From: Sphingobacterium sp. CZ-UAM
Lineage (GTDB): Bacteria; Bacteroidota; Bacteroidia; Sphingobacteriales; Sphingobacteriaceae
Reading direction: 5' to 3'
NCBI RefSeq assembly: GCF_002000245.1
Contig: NZ_MTCM01000005.1
Location: 62,001-126,000 of the forward strand
DNA: 64,000 nucleotides
Under the pieces are notes generated by a model that saw only the letters and a list, made by a program, of their open reading frames with translations, was not told the DNA's origin and made no database searches. The position numbers were made by a program, and so were the translations under genes. This document shows, piece after piece, positions 7,238 through 15,752 of the stretch (within the stretch, counting starts at the first letter, position 1; each line of letters opens with the position of its first letter).

Positions 7238-8380
7238 CTAGAAATCTGTTCTTTCTCTGGCATCCAAAAAGATATAATTTGGCGTCAGCGTCCCATACTC
7301 TTTTGTTAGTTCGGGCACGATATCTCCTCCCTGATCGGTCAGGTTAAAACGTAGGATTTTTTTCGTATTATAATCGGAGACATAAAAGAATTTACCGTTT
7401 TCAACACGGTCGTCGATCGCAATTCCCTGTGGCCTATCAAACCCGGTCTTCGTACCAGCAACCACATAGTCAGGAGCAATCGGTTTATTTCCAGATCCGC
7501 TAAACAACGCATCAGGATTTTTAAAGAACAATACCTCCCTACCTGCCGTGATCGCAAATAATTTTTTATTCGGTGCATAAGACACTGCACGTAAGTCTGT
7601 TTTTCCCTCCACATAGACTGTCAATGCAGGCTCAAATCTATCCTTATTGATGATTGTATCGCCCGGCCTGTCTATCAACTCCTCTTTAAGTCCTTTATAA
7701 ACAGCAAAACCAATTCTGTTTTTGGTTTCATCATTAAATCCAATGAGTACCCATTTTTCATTTTTATCAGCTGGATTTCCCTGCAACAAGGTCAATGATA
7801 CAGGTTCAATATCCCCTAAACTGATCTGCTTGTCGATGATCTTAGAACCACCTGCTCCACCTTTTCCCTCTGGACGGCTTATCGCATATAACATTTTCCC
7901 ACTTGTCGCCGCAAGCAGAAAATTAGTGACTGCCGATCCGCCAGTGCCATTTTGTTGCGCATAGGTATAATAAGCCAATCCTCTTACATTTCTAAAACCT
8001 CTAAACCCAAGCTGACTTGCTTCACCTGGTTTCCCATAAATGTCGTCCAAAGGAACCCGTTGGATAAAGGTATCCTGAGCAACGCCCCCCTCACTGGCTT
8101 GAAAAACTGATGTTGCATTGGGATCAAAGATCACCGGTCCACCGCCTCTAGCGGGGGAAAGATATTGAAAGGTATTGTCCAGTGTATTGGTATCCGCAGG
8201 ATCAACAATCATAAGATTCTGGATCGAGTTATTTGTCCGATAATCCCAGAAAGAAATATACAATCTTGAAATAAGGGTTGGCAAGCCCTTTTCTGGTTCA
8301 TCATCCAATTTTTTACAGGAAGCAACACCTATTAGACTGGCAAATAATACAATAACACAGGTTTGAAATGAAAATTTCAT
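7238..8380 (-). CDS. outer-surface lipoprotein with beta-propeller-like repeats, 380 aa
   Basis: The N-terminus has a lipoprotein signal with lipobox VASC (Cys22). The rest is Gly- and Asp-rich beta sequence. The C-terminal part, GFDRPQGIAIDD then FYVSDYNTKKILRFNL, matches the NHL/six-bladed propeller repeat pattern (start-of-blade PxGIA, then YVSDxxNxxI). Other blades can be guessed at LRAVSYAPNKKLFAITAG. Such proteins bind ligands or act as scaffolds on the cell surface; the ligand is unknown. It is a monocistronic gene with a clear Bacteroidota promoter. Confidence 0.7.
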   Translation of the reverse strand: MKFSFQTCVIVLFASLIGVASCKKLDDEPEKGLPTLISRLYISFWDYRTNNSIQNLMIVDPADTNTLDNTFQYLSPARGGGPVIFDPNATSVFQASEGGVAQDTFIQRVPLDDIYGKPGEASQLGFRGFRNVRGLAYYTYAQQNGTGGSAVTNFLLAATSGKMLYAISRPEGKGGAGGSKIIDKQISLGDIEPVSLTLLQGNPADKNEKWVLIGFNDETKNRIGFAVYKGLKEELIDRPGDTIINKDRFEPALTVYVEGKTDLRAVSYAPNKKLFAITAGREVLFFKNPDALFSGSGNKPIAPDYVVAGTKTGFDRPQGIAIDDRVENGKFFYVSDYNTKKILRFNLTDQGGDIVPELTKEYGTLTPNYIFLDARERTDF

Positions 8381-8418
8381 ATATTTTTTAGTATAAATAG
8401 CTTATAGTGTCAAACATA

Positions 8419-8447
8419 CAAATCTACTAATATATGCAGAATATCAA
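8419..8447 (-). promoter_or_regulatory. Bacteroidota promoter for the lipoprotein gene
   Basis: On the minus strand TTG (8445-8447), 18 bases, then TAGATTTG (8419-8426) matches the TTG-N19-TAnnTTTG consensus. It lies 39 bases before the start at 8380. Confidence 0.7.
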
Positions 8448-8468
8448 TGAATTTATCTGATTCTTTTA

Positions 8469-8488
8469 GACAGATCCGTTGATCTGTC
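8469..8488. repeat. 8-bp inverted repeat between divergent genes
   Basis: GACAGATC and GATCTGTC flank CGTT in the divergent spacer upstream of queH. It could be an operator; no regulator is known. Confidence 0.35.
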
Positions 8489-8558
8489 AAACGGAAATAT
8501 TTGTCATTCCGCTACTTTTTGATTAAAATTGCCTTTGTTTTTGATATCACATACGATT

Positions 8559-9209
8559 ATGGAAAAGAAGGAATTTGTACGGGAGAAGCTGACATTACCA
8601 GGAGAAGGCAAGAAATTGCTTTTACATTCCTGTTGTGCACCTTGTTCCGGAGAAGTCATGGAAGCATTGATTGCTTCGGATATCGATTTTACGATTTATT
8701 TCTACAATCCCAATATCCATCCCCGCAAGGAATATGACCTGCGCAAAGATGAGAATATTCGATTTGCGGAGAAGCATAACATCCCTTTTATCGATGCAGA
8801 TTACGATGTAGATCACTGGTTCGATCTGGCGAAAGGCATGGAACAAGAGCCTGAAAGAGGGATCCGCTGTACCATGTGTTTTGATATGCGCTTTGAGAAA
8901 ACAGCGGAATATGCTGCAGCGAATGGTTTTGACGTGATCTCAAGTTCATTGGGTATTTCACGTTGGAAAAATATGGAGCAGATCAACGACTGCGGCTTGC
9001 GTGCAGCATCCCGTCACCAAGGTATGGAGTATTGGACGTTCAACTGGCGCAAAAAGGGTGGTTCGGCTAGGATGTTAGAAGTGTCCAAAAAAGAGAAATT
9101 CTACATGCAGGAATATTGCGGCTGTGCTTATTCGCTGCGTGACACCAATAAATGGCGTATGGCAAATGGACGCGAAAAGATAGAGTTAGGTAAAAATTAT
9201 TATGAATAA
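8559..9209 (+). CDS. queH: epoxyqueuosine reductase QueH
   Basis: QueH carries out the last step of queuosine synthesis, reducing epoxyqueuosine in tRNA with the help of an Fe-S cluster. The start is the ATG at 8559, since the upstream in-frame part lacks family sequence. The signature cysteines are present: HSCCAPCS (Cys25, 26, 29), RCTMCFDMR (Cys104, 107) and YCGCAYS (Cys187, 189). The 216-residue length is normal. QueH is the non-homologous replacement for QueG. It stands alone here, with a weak leader and no queuosine neighbours. Confidence 0.95.
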   Translation: MEKKEFVREKLTLPGEGKKLLLHSCCAPCSGEVMEALIASDIDFTIYFYNPNIHPRKEYDLRKDENIRFAEKHNIPFIDADYDVDHWFDLAKGMEQEPERGIRCTMCFDMRFEKTAEYAAANGFDVISSSLGISRWKNMEQINDCGLRAASRHQGMEYWTFNWRKKGGSARMLEVSKKEKFYMQEYCGCAYSLRDTNKWRMANGREKIELGKNYYE

Positions 9210-9258
9210 GTCGTGCTCTGTGTGTATATAAAGCATTCGACTGGAATATTTAAAAAAA

Positions 9259-9292
9259 TATTTCGATCCTAATGATTTTATACATACCTTTG
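9259..9292 (+). promoter_or_regulatory. promoter of the yceD-rpmF-plsX run
   Basis: TACCTTTG at 9285-9292 fits the -7 consensus TAnnTTTG. The -33 region (TATTTCG at 9259) is weak. Confidence 0.55.
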
Positions 9293-9311
9293 CAGGCTCA
9301 AATGCAAGATT

Positions 9312-9848
9312 GTGAAACATCTAAAACAATACAGAATTCCCTTTTCGGGACTCAACGCTGGAAAGCACAATTTTGAATTTGACATTAATAAAAAGTTCTT
9401 TGACTGCTACGAACATTCGATTGTAAAAGATGGCAATCTGAAAGCAGAAGTTGAATTGCAAAAACAGGAAAATCTATTGATTTTGCACTTCGATATCCAA
9501 GGCGAGATTCAATTGACTTGTGATACCTGCTTGAAAGAGTTTATGTCACCGATTTCAATTCAGGAACGGATATTGGTCAAATTCACGGATGAAGATTGGA
9601 CGGACAATACCGAAGAGGTGTTGATCTTATCAAAAAGCGACCATGAGTTGGATATAGCTGAGTTATTGTACGAATACATCAATTTAGCTGTTCCGTATAT
9701 CGTAAAATGTGAAGAGCAGGGACAAGGGATACAATGTGATCCTGAAATGCTGGCACTATTTACAAGTGAGCCGGATTCAGAGGAACAAAAAGAAGAAGAA
9801 ATTATCGACCCACGTTGGGAAGCATTGAGAAATATTAAAAATAACTAA
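9312..9848 (+). CDS. YceD/DUF177-family protein, 178 aa
   Basis: The start is a GTG at 9312; no in-frame ATG lies nearby upstream. The protein has the YceD hallmarks: a C-terminal-half CDTCLKEF segment (the CxxC of the family) and later a Cys in VKCEEQGQG before the acidic tail ending IDPRWEALRNI. In bacteria yceD is nearly always next to rpmF, as here (14 bases). The family is linked to 23S rRNA and ribosome biogenesis and in plants to plastid 23S rRNA accumulation. It is cytoplasmic and opens the fatty-acid/ribosome operon. Confidence 0.9.
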   Translation: MKHLKQYRIPFSGLNAGKHNFEFDINKKFFDCYEHSIVKDGNLKAEVELQKQENLLILHFDIQGEIQLTCDTCLKEFMSPISIQERILVKFTDEDWTDNTEEVLILSKSDHELDIAELLYEYINLAVPYIVKCEEQGQGIQCDPEMLALFTSEPDSEEQKEEEIIDPRWEALRNIKNN

Positions 9849-9862
9849 AACAAAAATACGAG

Positions 9863-10054
9863 ATGGCACATCCAAAACGTAAAACTTCTAAATCAAGAAG
9901 AGACAAAAGAAGAACACATTATAAAGCTGAAGCTCCTAGCTTGACAGTATGTAAAGAAACTGGCGCAGTTCATTTACCTCACCGTGCTTACAAAGTAGAC
10001 GGAAACTTGTATTACAACGGTAAATTGATCATTGAAAATACAGCTGTTGTCTAA
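9863..10054 (+). CDS. rpmF: 50S ribosomal protein L32
   Basis: The 63-residue product begins MAHPKRKTSKSRRDKRR, the basic L32 signature that contacts 23S rRNA. Only one Cys (VCKETG) is present, so this is not the four-Cys zinc-binding form. It sits between yceD and plsX, the classic arrangement, and is followed by a strong hairpin. Confidence 0.97.
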   Translation: MAHPKRKTSKSRRDKRRTHYKAEAPSLTVCKETGAVHLPHRAYKVDGNLYYNGKLIIENTAVV

Positions 10055-10074
10055 GGTAAACCTTTCATAACACC

Positions 10075-10130
10075 AAAACATCCCAAACAAGCAATATTTT
10101 AGAAATTTGCTTTATTTTGGGATGTTTTTT
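10075..10130 (+). terminator. terminator or attenuator after rpmF
   Basis: AAAACATCCCAAA (10075-10087) pairs with TTTTGGGATGTTTT (10115-10128), followed by more T. It lies between rpmF and plsX, so it may lower expression of the lipid genes relative to L32. Confidence 0.75.
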
Positions 10131-10160
10131 GCGTATTATTGATTTACTAAATAATAACGG

Positions 10161-11099
10161 ATGAAGATTGGTTTAGATATTTTAGGAGGAGATTATGCTC
10201 CTAAAGCAACGATAACAGGTGCTATTGAAGCACAAAAACAGCTTACTGGAGACCAAAAGATAGTCCTTTTTGGTAAAACTGAAGAGACTAAACAATTAAT
10301 CGATCAAGCCGGAGGAAATTCATCTGACTTTGAATATGTGGAAGCTCCAGAAGTCATTGCGATGGGTGAACATCCAACCAAAGCGATAACTCAAAAACCC
10401 AACTCAAGCATTGCGAAGGGATTTGAATATTTAAAAAACAAAGAAATCGATTCATTCGCATCCGCTGGTAACACCGGAGCCATGCTCGTAGGATCGATGT
10501 TCAGCGTGAAAGCTATTCCAGGCGTATTGCGCCCAGCCATAGCATCAATTGTTCCAAAATTGAAATCAGGATTCGGAATCCTACTGGATGTCGGTGCAAA
10601 CGCAGACTGTAAACCAGAGATGCTGAATCAATTTGCAATGTTGGGCAGCCTCTTTGCCGAGCATGTATTCAATGTATCCAACCCAAAAGTGGGATTGTTG
10701 AACATCGGAGAAGAAGAAGAAAAAGGAAACATCCTGACAACCTCTACCTACCCCCTACTTAAAGCCAACGACAAGATTAACTTTATCGGAAATGCAGAAG
10801 GCCGCGACCTGTTCAGTGACCATGCCGACGTTTACGTCTGTGATGGATTTACGGGCAATGTGGTCCTGAAACTTGCAGAATCATTTTATGTAGTGACCCT
10901 GAAAAAAGGTTTTAAAGATGATTTCTTCGACCGATTCAACTACGAGCAGTACGGCGGTAGTCCAATCTTGGGAGTCAATGCTCCTGTCATTATTGGTCAT
11001 GGTATTTCAACACCAGAGGCCATTAAAAATATGGTTTTATTTTCAAGAGATATGATCGAGTCTAAATTCATTGACAGCATCAGATCTATTTTCAATTAA
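10161..11099 (+). CDS. plsX: phosphate acyltransferase PlsX
   Basis: PlsX converts acyl-ACP and phosphate to acyl-phosphate, the acyl donor for PlsY in phospholipid synthesis. The N-terminus IGLDILGGDYAPKATI is the family signature, and SAGNTGAMLVGSM and DGFTGNVVLKLAES are conserved active-site segments. Length (312 aa) is typical. fabH follows after six bases, linking phospholipid and fatty-acid initiation. It is a peripheral membrane enzyme. Confidence 0.97.
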   Translation: MKIGLDILGGDYAPKATITGAIEAQKQLTGDQKIVLFGKTEETKQLIDQAGGNSSDFEYVEAPEVIAMGEHPTKAITQKPNSSIAKGFEYLKNKEIDSFASAGNTGAMLVGSMFSVKAIPGVLRPAIASIVPKLKSGFGILLDVGANADCKPEMLNQFAMLGSLFAEHVFNVSNPKVGLLNIGEEEEKGNILTTSTYPLLKANDKINFIGNAEGRDLFSDHADVYVCDGFTGNVVLKLAESFYVVTLKKGFKDDFFDRFNYEQYGGSPILGVNAPVIIGHGISTPEAIKNMVLFSRDMIESKFIDSIRSIFN

Positions 11100-11105
11100 G
11101 TATTT

Positions 11106-12095
11106 ATGTCAAAGATTCATGCCGCGATTACGGCTGTAAATGGTTACGTTCCGGATTACATCCTCACCAACAAAGAGTTGGAAACAATGGTCGATACCAA
11201 CGACGAGTGGATTGTATCACGAACAGGAATCAAAGAGAGACGCATCTTAAAGGGCGAAGGGCTTGCTACATCAGACCTTGCTGTACCTGCCGTTCAGGGT
11301 TTATTGAAAAAGAGGGGAATAGAAGCGACGGATATCGATTTAATTATCTTTTGTACCAGCACACCGGATATGCTGTTCCCAGCCACTGCAAACATTTTGG
11401 CCGATAAGATCGGGGCAACAAATGCTTGGGGCTTCGATCTACAGGCAGCTTGCTCAGGTTTCTTGTTCGGTCTGAATACCGGAACACAGTTTATCACGGC
11501 TGGTACACATAAAAAAGTACTTGTTATAGGTGCTGATAAAATGTCATCGGTCATCAATTACCAAGATCGCAATACCTGTATCCTTTTTGGAGATGGTTGT
11601 GGTTGTGTGTTATTGGAGCCAAATGAAGAAGGATTGGGTATACAGGATGCCATTTTGAAAACAGATGGTTCAGGTGGCCAATTCCTTAATATTAAAGGCG
11701 GTGGTTCATTAAACCCCGCATCACATGCCACTGTTGACGCAGGTCTGCATTACGCTTACCAAGAAGGTCGTACAGTATTCAAATTTGCTGTGACCAACAT
11801 GGCTGATGTTGCCCATGATGTTATGGTGAAAAATAACCTGAAGTCAGAAGACATTGCTTGGTTGGTACCGCATCAGGCCAACAAACGCATCATCGATGCG
11901 ACGGCAGAACGTGTAGGTCTTCCGGAAGAAAAAGTGATGGTGAACATCCAAAAATATGGAAATACTACCAGCGGAACAATCCCCCTATGCCTATGGGAAT
12001 GGGAATCTCAATTGAAAAAAGGAGATAACCTGATCCTTGCCGCGTTCGGTGGCGGTTTCACCTGGGGATCCATCTATTTAAAATGGGCGTATTAA
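11106..12095 (+). CDS. fabH: 3-oxoacyl-ACP synthase III FabH
   Basis: FabH condenses acetyl-CoA (or branched acyl-CoA) with malonyl-ACP to start fatty-acid synthesis. The Cys-His-Asn triad is visible: Cys116 in QAACSGFLFG, the His in VPHQANKRI and the Asn in YGNTTSGTIP. The 329-residue length is typical. Bacteroidota make iso-branched fatty acids, so a branched-primer preference is likely, though not shown by sequence alone. It is co-transcribed with plsX; the biotin-carboxylase genes follow behind their own promoter. Confidence 0.97.
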   Translation: MSKIHAAITAVNGYVPDYILTNKELETMVDTNDEWIVSRTGIKERRILKGEGLATSDLAVPAVQGLLKKRGIEATDIDLIIFCTSTPDMLFPATANILADKIGATNAWGFDLQAACSGFLFGLNTGTQFITAGTHKKVLVIGADKMSSVINYQDRNTCILFGDGCGCVLLEPNEEGLGIQDAILKTDGSGGQFLNIKGGGSLNPASHATVDAGLHYAYQEGRTVFKFAVTNMADVAHDVMVKNNLKSEDIAWLVPHQANKRIIDATAERVGLPEEKVMVNIQKYGNTTSGTIPLCLWEWESQLKKGDNLILAAFGGGFTWGSIYLKWAY

Positions 12096-12128
12096 TTGTC
12101 CATTTTATGGTATAATTTATTACTTTTG
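12096..12128 (+). promoter_or_regulatory. promoter of accB-accC
   Basis: TTG (12096-12098), 22 bases, then TACTTTTG (12121-12128) fits the Bacteroidota consensus. It begins at the first base after the fabH stop. Confidence 0.65.
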
Positions 12129-12170
12129 ACAGTTAGAATTTTTTAAGAAACAAACAAAACCTAGAATACT

Positions 12171-12650
12171 ATGGGTATGGATATCAAACAAATTCAAGAC
12201 TTGATTAAATTCGTTTCAAAATCAGGTGTGAATGAAGTCTCGATTGAAGAGCAAGATTTTAAAATTACAATAAAGACAAATCAAGAGCCTACGTACGTTA
12301 CAGCTTCTGTTCCAGCTGTTGCACCAGTTGCTGCTGCTCCGGTTGCGCAAGCGGCAGCTCCAGCTCCTGTGGCTACGCCTGCTGCTCCAGCAGCTAACGC
12401 TGACGCGAACTTGATTACAATCAAATCACCAATGATCGGTACCTTCTACCGTTCAGCAGGACCTGGTAAACCATCTTTTGTGAATGTTGGTGATGATATC
12501 AATACAGGTAATGTATTGTGTATTGTTGAAGCAATGAAATTGTTCAACGAAATCGAATCTGAAGTTTCTGGTAAAATCGTTAAGATTTTGGTAGAGGATG
12601 CTCAACCTGTTGAGTATGACCAACCATTATTCTTAGTTGAGCCTAAGTAA
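12171..12650 (+). CDS. accB: biotin carboxyl carrier protein of acetyl-CoA carboxylase
   Basis: AccB carries the biotin that AccC carboxylates and the carboxyltransferase uses to make malonyl-CoA. The biotin-attachment motif EAMKLF is present with Lys123. A 40-residue Ala/Pro/Val linker (about 44-80) joins the N-terminal helical part to the biotinyl domain, as usual. The start could be 12171 or 12177 (MDIKQIQ). A small hairpin separates it from accC. Confidence 0.97.
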   Translation: MGMDIKQIQDLIKFVSKSGVNEVSIEEQDFKITIKTNQEPTYVTASVPAVAPVAAAPVAQAAAPAPVATPAAPAANADANLITIKSPMIGTFYRSAGPGKPSFVNVGDDINTGNVLCIVEAMKLFNEIESEVSGKIVKILVEDAQPVEYDQPLFLVEPK

Positions 12651-12672
12651 TTTACAAACGTAAATGAATATG

Positions 12673-12700
12673 ATGTAGCCTCCAAAGGGCTACATTTTTG
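12673..12700 (+). terminator. intercistronic hairpin between accB and accC
   Basis: ATGTAGCC (12673-12680) pairs with GGCTACAT (12688-12695) and a T run follows. It may make accB transcripts outnumber accC. Confidence 0.65.
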
Positions 12701-12721
12701 TAAACTTCATAATTCAAGACA

Positions 12722-14077
12722 ATGTTTAAAAAAATACTAATTGCAAATAGAGGCGAGATTGCCCTGCGCATTATCCGTACCTGCCGTGAGATGGGTATCA
12801 AGAGTGTTGCAGTATATTCAACCGCAGATAGAGACAGCTTACACGTGCGCTTTGCCGACGAAGCGGTCTGTATTGGCCCTCCACCGAGTAAAGATTCTTA
12901 CTTAAACATTCCGAATATTATTTCTGCGGCTGAATTGACAAACGCTGACGCGATTCACCCAGGATATGGTTTCTTGTCCGAAAACGCACGTTTTTCAGCA
13001 ATCTGTGCAGAGTACGGTATCAAATTTATTGGTGCTACTGCTGAGCAGATCGAAAAAATGGGCGATAAGTCACGTGCAAAGGATACCATGAAAAAAGCCG
13101 GTGTACCTACTGTACCTGGATCGGATGGTTTGATCTCAAACGTAAAAGAAGGGATCACATTAGCCAATGAAATCGGTTACCCTGTAATTATCAAGGCTAC
13201 TGCCGGCGGTGGTGGTCGTGGTATGCGCATCATCTGGAAAGACGAAGAATTCGAACCAGCTTGGGATTCTGCCCGCGTAGAATCCGCAGCCGCATTTGGC
13301 AACGATGGTATCTACCTTGAAAAATATGTAGAAGAGCCACGTCACATCGAATTCCAGATCGTAGGCGATCAGTTCGGTACCGTATGTCACTTATCAGAAC
13401 GCGACTGCTCTATCCAACGTCGTCATCAAAAGTTGATCGAGGAATCCCCTTCACCATTTATGACACCTGAGTTAAGAGTTAAAATGGGTGAAGCTGCTGT
13501 AAAAGGGGCTAAAGCTGTAAACTATGAAGGTGCCGGAACAATCGAATTTTTGGTTGACAAACACCGCAACTTCTATTTTATGGAGATGAATACACGTATT
13601 CAGGTAGAGCATCCGGTAACGGAGGAAGTGATCAACTTCGACCTGATCAAAGAACAGATCAAAGTTGCTGCCGGTATTCCGATCTCCGGAAAAAATTATG
13701 AACCGGAAATGCACGCGATCGAATGCCGCATCAATGCCGAAGATCCGTTCAACAACTTCCGCCCTTCACCAGGCAAAATCACGAACTTCCACTCACCGGG
13801 AGGCCATGGTGTACGTGTAGATACACACGTGTACTCAGGGTATACTATTCCACCGAACTACGACTCGATGATCGCCAAATTGATCTGTGTGGCACAGACA
13901 CGTGAAGAGGCCATCTGTACCATGGAGCGTGCTTTGAGCGAATTCGTGATTGAAGGTATCAAAACAACCATTCCTTTGCACCTGAGATTGATGCGTGACC
14001 CTAACTTCAGGGCCGGCAATTTCACCACAAAGTTCATGGAAACATTTGACCTAACTGAATATCCTGTAGAAGATTAA
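12722..14077 (+). CDS. accC: biotin carboxylase subunit of acetyl-CoA carboxylase
   Basis: AccC is the ATP-grasp enzyme that carboxylates biotin on AccB. The start KKILIANRGEIALRIIRT is the family signature. The Gly-rich ATP loop KATAGGGGRGMR is at about residue 160, HPGYGFLSENA precedes it, and the catalytic core EMNTRIQVEHPVTEE is near 290. Length (451 aa) is normal. It follows accB; accA/accD are not in the window. A terminator follows. Confidence 0.98.
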   Translation: MFKKILIANRGEIALRIIRTCREMGIKSVAVYSTADRDSLHVRFADEAVCIGPPPSKDSYLNIPNIISAAELTNADAIHPGYGFLSENARFSAICAEYGIKFIGATAEQIEKMGDKSRAKDTMKKAGVPTVPGSDGLISNVKEGITLANEIGYPVIIKATAGGGGRGMRIIWKDEEFEPAWDSARVESAAAFGNDGIYLEKYVEEPRHIEFQIVGDQFGTVCHLSERDCSIQRRHQKLIEESPSPFMTPELRVKMGEAAVKGAKAVNYEGAGTIEFLVDKHRNFYFMEMNTRIQVEHPVTEEVINFDLIKEQIKVAAGIPISGKNYEPEMHAIECRINAEDPFNNFRPSPGKITNFHSPGGHGVRVDTHVYSGYTIPPNYDSMIAKLICVAQTREEAICTMERALSEFVIEGIKTTIPLHLRLMRDPNFRAGNFTTKFMETFDLTEYPVED

Positions 14078-14100
14078 ATAAAATTATCTTTACATACATA

Positions 14101-14138
14101 AAAAATACCATTCTTTACAATAAGAATGGTATTTTTGT
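14101..14138 (+). terminator. terminator after accC
   Basis: AAATACCATTCTT (14103-14115) pairs perfectly with AAGAATGGTATTT (14122-14134), followed by T residues. Confidence 0.85.
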
Positions 14139-14153
14139 TTCCAAACAATTTTT

Positions 14154-15014
14154 ATGAGTACACCAAATTCGAAAGATCTAATACAAGCTATCAAAAATAA
14201 AGGGAAGAATATAGAAGCCGAGATGTCTTTCTTTGACCATCTTGAAGTCTTAAGATGGCATTTGGTTCGTTCAGCTATTGCAATCTGTATCTTTGCAGGT
14301 ATTGCTTTCTCGTTCTACGATTTCGTATTCAACGATATTATCATGGGACCCAAAAATCTGGATTTTTGGACTTACCGTATGATGTGCAAAGCTGCTGATG
14401 CTTTCAATCTGGCCGATTTCTGTGTCAAAAAAATACCTTTTAATATTATCAATACGGAATTAGCTGGGCAATTTATGCTCCAGATCAACTCCTGCTTGTT
14501 GATGGCCTTAATGATGGGGTTCCCTTACCTTCTGTTTGAAATCTGGTTATTTGTTAAACCGGCATTGACAGATGTGGAAAGACGTTCCGCTCGTGGTTTT
14601 GTATTTTACTCCACAATATTGTTTGTTTTGGGCGCGCTTTTCGGGTATTATATTGTTGTACCATTATCTATCAACTTCCTAGCGAATGTATCCTTAAGTG
14701 ACGAAATCGTCAATCAGATTACAATCGACAACTACCTGTCTACCATTGCGACATTGACCTTAGGCTGTGGAATCGTATTCCTATTACCGATCATGGTGTT
14801 TATCCTGTCTAAAATAGGCATCATGACACCTGAGTTTATGCGTGCCAGCCGTCGTTATGCAACAGTAATTATTTTGCTTATAGCGGCCGTCATTACACCT
14901 TCTGCAGATATTATCACCATGTTGACTGTTGCTGCGCCGATGTTCTTATTGTATGAAATAAGTATTATGGTCTCTGCGGATGTCAAAAGAAAAAAATTAG
15001 CACAAGAAAAATAA
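14154..15014 (+). CDS. tatC: Sec-independent protein translocase TatC
   Basis: TatC is the multi-spanning receptor of the twin-arginine translocase. The N-terminal MSFFDHLEVLRWHLVRS matches the conserved cytoplasmic motif that binds the RR signal, and six membrane segments can be traced. The Pro/Glu region between them (FPYLLFEIWLFVKPALTDVERR) is typical. The loop after the first segment is long, as in other Bacteroidota. tatA/tatB are not nearby. A likely Tat substrate is encoded at 26369. rpiB follows after 13 bases. Confidence 0.97.
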   Translation: MSTPNSKDLIQAIKNKGKNIEAEMSFFDHLEVLRWHLVRSAIAICIFAGIAFSFYDFVFNDIIMGPKNLDFWTYRMMCKAADAFNLADFCVKKIPFNIINTELAGQFMLQINSCLLMALMMGFPYLLFEIWLFVKPALTDVERRSARGFVFYSTILFVLGALFGYYIVVPLSINFLANVSLSDEIVNQITIDNYLSTIATLTLGCGIVFLLPIMVFILSKIGIMTPEFMRASRRYATVIILLIAAVITPSADIITMLTVAAPMFLLYEISIMVSADVKRKKLAQEK

Positions 15015-15027
15015 AATAACAAGAGAA

Positions 15028-15474
15028 ATGAGCAGTGTAAAGAAAATTGCGGTCGGAAGTGACCATGCAGGATTTGAGTACAAAACGGCATTGGTTAGCT
15101 TTTTAAATGAATTGGGTTATGAAGTAACCGACTTTGGAACAAACTCGCCAGATTCGGTCGATTACCCAGATTTTGCACATCCCGTCGCATCTGCGGTAGA
15201 GAACAAAGAGGCTGATGCAGGTGTATTGATCTGTGGTAGTGCCAATGGTGTTGCGATCACAGCCAATAAACATCAGAATATCCGTGCCGCAATCTGTTGG
15301 TTGGAAGAAATTTCGGCATTGGCACGTCAACATAATGATGCCAATGTGGTATGTGTACCAGCCCGTTTTATTGATCTTGATCTCGCAAAAAAGATCGTTT
15401 CAACTTTTATGACAACCGAATTTGAAGGCGGGCGTCATGCCAATCGCGTCAATAAAATAGCTTGCAGCTGTTAA
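15028..15474 (+). CDS. rpiB: ribose-5-phosphate isomerase B
   Basis: RpiB interconverts ribose-5-phosphate and ribulose-5-phosphate in the pentose phosphate pathway. VGSDHAGFEYK at the start and the CGSANGVAITANK phosphate-binding loop near residue 66, with its active-site Cys, identify the RpiB/LacAB family. HANRVNKIA near the C-terminus is also conserved. The 148-residue length is normal. It is probably co-transcribed with tatC and is followed by a terminator. Confidence 0.95.
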   Translation: MSSVKKIAVGSDHAGFEYKTALVSFLNELGYEVTDFGTNSPDSVDYPDFAHPVASAVENKEADAGVLICGSANGVAITANKHQNIRAAICWLEEISALARQHNDANVVCVPARFIDLDLAKKIVSTFMTTEFEGGRHANRVNKIACSC

Positions 15475-15494
15475 TAAATTAACATATTTTAAGG

Positions 15495-15535
15495 AGCGGA
15501 TGAAGGGTAAAAGATACTTTTCATCCGCTTTTTTA
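15495..15535 (+). terminator. terminator after rpiB
   Basis: GCGGATGAA (from 15496) pairs with TTCATCCGC (15520-15528), followed by a T run. Confidence 0.8.
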
Positions 15536-15712
15536 GTTATATTGTATATGATTTAAGGTGATCGAAATTGGCATTGCTATCACTTCATATTGTTATGGAA
15601 ATAATAACACACTGTTGCTGATAGTCAACAAGCGATCATCCGATATATACTATTTTTAACGATAAAAGGTGTATTGCGTACAACGTAGAACCTTAAGCTT
15701 TCGGCACCCGGA

Positions 15713-15752
15713 TCTCAATACGCAATACTAAATACTAAATTCTCAATACGAA
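15713..15752 (+). repeat. CTCAATAC repeat abutting a start codon (copy 2)
   Basis: CTCAATAC appears twice (from 15714 and 15742) with the variants GCAATAC and TAAATAC between. The last copy ends three bases before the ATG at 15753. The rest of the 278-base gap holds the rpiB terminator and nothing else I recognise. Confidence 0.75.
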
